Source of the DNA: CAVRTJ01 sp964507185
Lineage (GTDB): Bacteria; Acidobacteriota; UBA4820; DSQY01
DNA: 31,353 bases
NCBI GenBank assembly: GCA_964507185.1
Contig: CAZDOY010000035.1
Coordinates: forward strand, 1 to 31,353
Direction of reading: 5' to 3'
Shown: one piece after another, positions 28,758 through 31,353 of the stretch
Numbering within the stretch: position 1 is the first letter of the stretch
How the letters are laid out: each line of letters starts with the position of its first letter
The notes under the pieces: model-generated
Databases searched by the model: none
What the model saw: the letters and a program-made list of their open reading frames with translations, nothing else
What the model was told of the DNA's origin: nothing
Program-made: the position numbers and the translations under genes

Positions 28758-29033
28758 TTATGCCCGCCCGCGTGCCTTCAGCGCCAACGTGTTGTTGATC
28801 ACGGTGTGGGCCTGGGACAGCTTGAGGAGGCGCTGGTTGCGCTTCTGGAGGGCGAGGGTGTCCATCTGATCGGGGACGATACCCCGCTGGTCCCGGAGGA
28901 GTTTTTCTACCTCGAACTGCAATGTCCTGATCTCGTCCAGGGTGAGGCGCTTGAGGTTAAGCGGTGAAGGCATGATGTAGCCCTCCATGAGTGAATTGGC
29001 CATGCTGTATGCCGATCCGCCCATAAATGCCAT
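28758..29033 (-). CDS. Conserved-looking 91-residue protein of unknown function
   Basis: Not recognised. A glycine/serine-rich N-terminus (MAFMGGSAYSMANSLMEGYIMPSPLN) precedes an amphipathic, probably helical region (LTLDEIRTLQFEVEKLLRDQR, ALQKRNQRLLKLSQAHTVINNTLALKARG). No signal peptide, cysteine or known motif. The start has an ideal AAAGGAGG site located inside the end of the DUF4416 gene. That gene stops 3 bp before this start, so the two are an operon. A small DNA- or RNA-associated or coiled-coil partner protein is possible but unsupported. Confidence 0.7.
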   Translation of the reverse strand: MAFMGGSAYSMANSLMEGYIMPSPLNLKRLTLDEIRTLQFEVEKLLRDQRGIVPDQMDTLALQKRNQRLLKLSQAHTVINNTLALKARGRA

Positions 29034-29036
29034 CTC

Positions 29037-29579
29037 TTACCTCCTTTTCCCGGAATTCCCGGCCACCTTGTCCATGTACCACTTTCTCGCAGCGCCGAGG
29101 AACTCTCTCGTTCGATCTTCACGGAAATCCGGATAGGTCCACGGCAGACTTTCGAACCGTCCGTTCCGGTATACGAGCGTGACTTCACCGTATATGCCCT
29201 TGGAGAGGTAGATCCGATGCGCGAAGTCCTTCGTGGATGCGAGGACGACCCTCGCCGGTGCAATGTAGCCCGGGTCGATGTTGATTCGTCTCCGCCCGTT
29301 GTGCGCAAAGGACTGCTCCCGGTCGTTGGTCAACAGTTTGATATCAGCAAGGAAGCCCGGCGGGACCAGTTCTTCGAATACTAACAGCTGTTTGTACAGG
29401 GGCGCGCCCATTTCTTCGCGGTAGTAGGCGGTGTGGTCGAACTTGAAGGGGGGCCGTGTCATGGCAACGGGACCGAAGTCGTCCTTCAGGACGGCATGAA
29501 CCTTATCTAAGTCCGGCTCCTCGCGATAACATACGGCACACATGAGTGCGCATGGGCTTTCCGGTTTTACGGCACCCAT
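29037..29579 (-). CDS. DUF4416-family protein
   Basis: A 180-residue protein of the DUF4416 family, known by conservation only. Signature segments are FGPVAMTRPPFKFDHTAYYREEMG (near 38-60), FEELVPPGFLADIKLLTNDREQ, RRRINIDPGYIAPARVVLASTKDFAHRIYLSKGIYGEVTLVYRNG and WTYPDFRE. The dense conservation of Asp, Tyr, His and Glu suggests an enzyme, but no reaction is known. An ATG at 29588 is also in frame; 29579 is preferred because AGGGGG is 10 nt before it and only about 2 nt before the other. It lies 52 bp after the bifunctional nuclease gene and 3 bp before the 91-residue ORF. Confidence 0.9.
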   Translation of the reverse strand: MGAVKPESPCALMCAVCYREEPDLDKVHAVLKDDFGPVAMTRPPFKFDHTAYYREEMGAPLYKQLLVFEELVPPGFLADIKLLTNDREQSFAHNGRRRINIDPGYIAPARVVLASTKDFAHRIYLSKGIYGEVTLVYRNGRFESLPWTYPDFREDRTREFLGAARKWYMDKVAGNSGKRR

Positions 29580-29631
29580 AAAGAGCATTCCCCCTTGCTA
29601 CTTGAAAGATCCCCTCGTCCTAGGCCCGCGG

Positions 29632-30102
29632 CTACATCTCGTATCGGCCAAGCTCATCCGGAGAGAGCTTTTGAAGCCATTGCCGCAGGTTCTCGTTGAA
29701 GTCCTCTGCCTCGGCGCTCTTCTGAAATATGCTGTCCTCTACAAATATGGGGACTCCGGTCCTGACCGCGAGGGCAATGGCGTCCGAGGGCCTGGAGTCC
29801 ACGTGGAGTTCGCCCCCATCATAAGAGAGGATGATGTCGGCAAAGTACGTGTTGTCCCTGAGGTCGCATATGCGGACCTCCTTCAGGGGACTGTTCACTT
29901 TGCTGAGAATGCCGCAGAGCAGATCGTGTGTCATGGGTCTTGGGACCTTGATGTTCTCGAGCTGCAGTGCGATGGCATTCGCCTCCGACGTCCCGATCCA
30001 GATAGGAAGTATCCTGCTCGCCTCGTCTTCCTTGAGCACCAGGATCGGCCGCTCCGTAATGGGATCGAGAAGCAGTCCTTGTATTTTCACCTTCTGATAC
30101 AT
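29632..30102 (-). CDS. Bifunctional nuclease family protein (DUF151)
   Basis: A 156-residue BFN-domain protein. The family core is complete: MYQKVKIQGLLLDPITERPILVLKE, ILPIWIGTSEANAIALQLE (31-49), RPMTHDLL, and the highly conserved VDSRPSDAIALAVRTGVPIFVEDSIF (about 101-126). Plant and bacterial relatives have reported DNase and RNase activity, although the physiological role is unclear. AGGGGGATT precedes the ATG. It heads a minus-strand run with DUF4416 and the 91-residue protein, divergent from the rRNA operon. Confidence 0.92.
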   Translation of the reverse strand: MYQKVKIQGLLLDPITERPILVLKEDEASRILPIWIGTSEANAIALQLENIKVPRPMTHDLLCGILSKVNSPLKEVRICDLRDNTYFADIILSYDGGELHVDSRPSDAIALAVRTGVPIFVEDSIFQKSAEAEDFNENLRQWLQKLSPDELGRYEM

Positions 30103-30271
30103 TTCTCAATCCCCCTGTCCTATCAGAAGTGAATATAGGGAGGTGCGTTGCTCCCCGTCAAGACGGCCCCCCCATCGGGCGGGAGAGCCGGCGGGCCGCA
30201 GATGGACGGGCTTAGAAATCAGAGGGTTAGGAGAAGGGACAAAACAGTTGGGAAAAAAGCTCAAAAAGGGC

Positions 30272-30300
30272 TTGACAGGCCCCGGGTGGAAGTGTATTAT
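30272..30300 (+). promoter_or_regulatory. rRNA promoter P1
   Basis: Perfect TTGACA (30272-30277), 17-bp spacer, TATTAT (30295-30300). An A-rich stretch (ggaaaaaagctcaaaaagg) directly upstream resembles an UP element. Confidence 0.85.
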
Positions 30301-30371
30301 CTGTCGTTGCTGGCCGGGAACACTGAGGATCGCGGTCAGCGGCGAAGACTCCTGCCGGAAGGGTTGAGGGG

Positions 30372-30400
30372 TTGACACGCCGAGCAAAAGATCCTATAAT
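30372..30400 (+). promoter_or_regulatory. rRNA promoter P2
   Basis: Perfect TTGACA (30372-30377), 17-bp spacer, perfect TATAAT (30395-30400). Exactly 100 bp downstream of P1. Confidence 0.9.
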
Positions 30401-30437
30401 AATTAATTGCCGCCCACAAGAAAACGGGCAAGGCGAC

Positions 30438-30451
30438 GGCTCTTTGAAAAC
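30438..30451 (+). promoter_or_regulatory. boxA-like antitermination site
   Basis: GGCTCTTTGAAAAC is close to the boxA consensus (TGCTCTTTAACA) in the position expected for an rRNA leader; it would recruit NusB-S10. Confidence 0.65.
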
Positions 30452-30533
30452 TAGGTGGCGAAAGACGAAAATCGTGCGGGACTTTAAAAAGTCTACGATC
30501 GAATCCGAACATTTTTTGGACAACTCTCTAAAC

Positions 30534-31353
<820 letters not shown>

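Larger units (their letters stand above)
30103..30533 (+). other. rRNA operon promoter and leader region
   Basis: A 431-bp gap without genes. It carries two sigma-70 promoters, a boxA-like site and leader hairpins, for example ATCGT...ACGAT enclosing GACTT-taaa-AAGTC (about 30465-30500). Confidence 0.7.

Overview
The window looks like a draft or metagenome-assembled chromosome fragment from an uncultivated Gram-negative-type bacterium. It contains a 100-base run of Ns and stops abruptly inside a 16S rRNA gene, as short-read assemblies do. GC content is high. Secreted M13 and S53 peptidases, a phenylalanyl-tRNA synthetase beta chain without its tRNA-binding domain, RNase Y, a two-subunit B12-dependent acyl-CoA mutase and the look of the partial 16S all fit the Acidobacteriota or a nearby phylum. 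That placement is inference; the 16S stretch at 30534-31353 would settle it.

Left third (1-11 kb), accessory: a PAT-like GNAT acetyltransferase, a VOC protein, a small-ORF plus nucleotidyltransferase pair resembling a toxin-antitoxin module, an exported metallo-beta-lactamase-fold hydrolase, an exported M13 metallopeptidase, a second GNAT, a 1009-residue exported sedolisin (S53) and a DUF985 cupin. The gaps between these genes carry a degenerate dispersed repeat family, low-complexity tracts and several inverted repeats. None of this repeat family was noticed further right.

Middle (11-20 kb), mainly housekeeping: a CNNM/CBS membrane protein divergent from bacterioferritin, then a Spy/CpxP-like periplasmic protein, then a same-strand block pheS-pheT-zapB-like-zapA-rny-ymdB. 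RNase Y departs from the usual HD-domain metal ligands (His-Asp reads His-Glu).

20-23 kb, minus strand: a cobalamin-dependent acyl-CoA mutase operon of large catalytic subunit, DUF4126 membrane protein and B12-binding subunit. It is closed by a bidirectional terminator shared with ymdB. Two pocket residues (Phe86, Gln204) match isobutyryl-CoA mutase rather than methylmalonyl-CoA mutase.

23-28.5 kb, plus strand: a small secreted very basic protein, rpiB, glyA, a precorrin-2-dehydrogenase-like protein, mrp/apbC and holB. The last codons of holB and about 100 bp beyond are duplicated just downstream. On the minus strand follow a DUF151 bifunctional nuclease, a DUF4416 protein and a 91-residue unknown protein. 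The window ends with an rRNA operon start that has two strong promoters exactly 100 bp apart, a boxA-like antiterminator and the first ~820 nt of 16S rRNA.

No CRISPR array, tRNA, integrase or transposase was recognised. The strongest leads are the acyl-CoA mutase operon with its embedded DUF4126 protein, the divergent RNase Y active site and the coupled small-ORF/nucleotidyltransferase pair.
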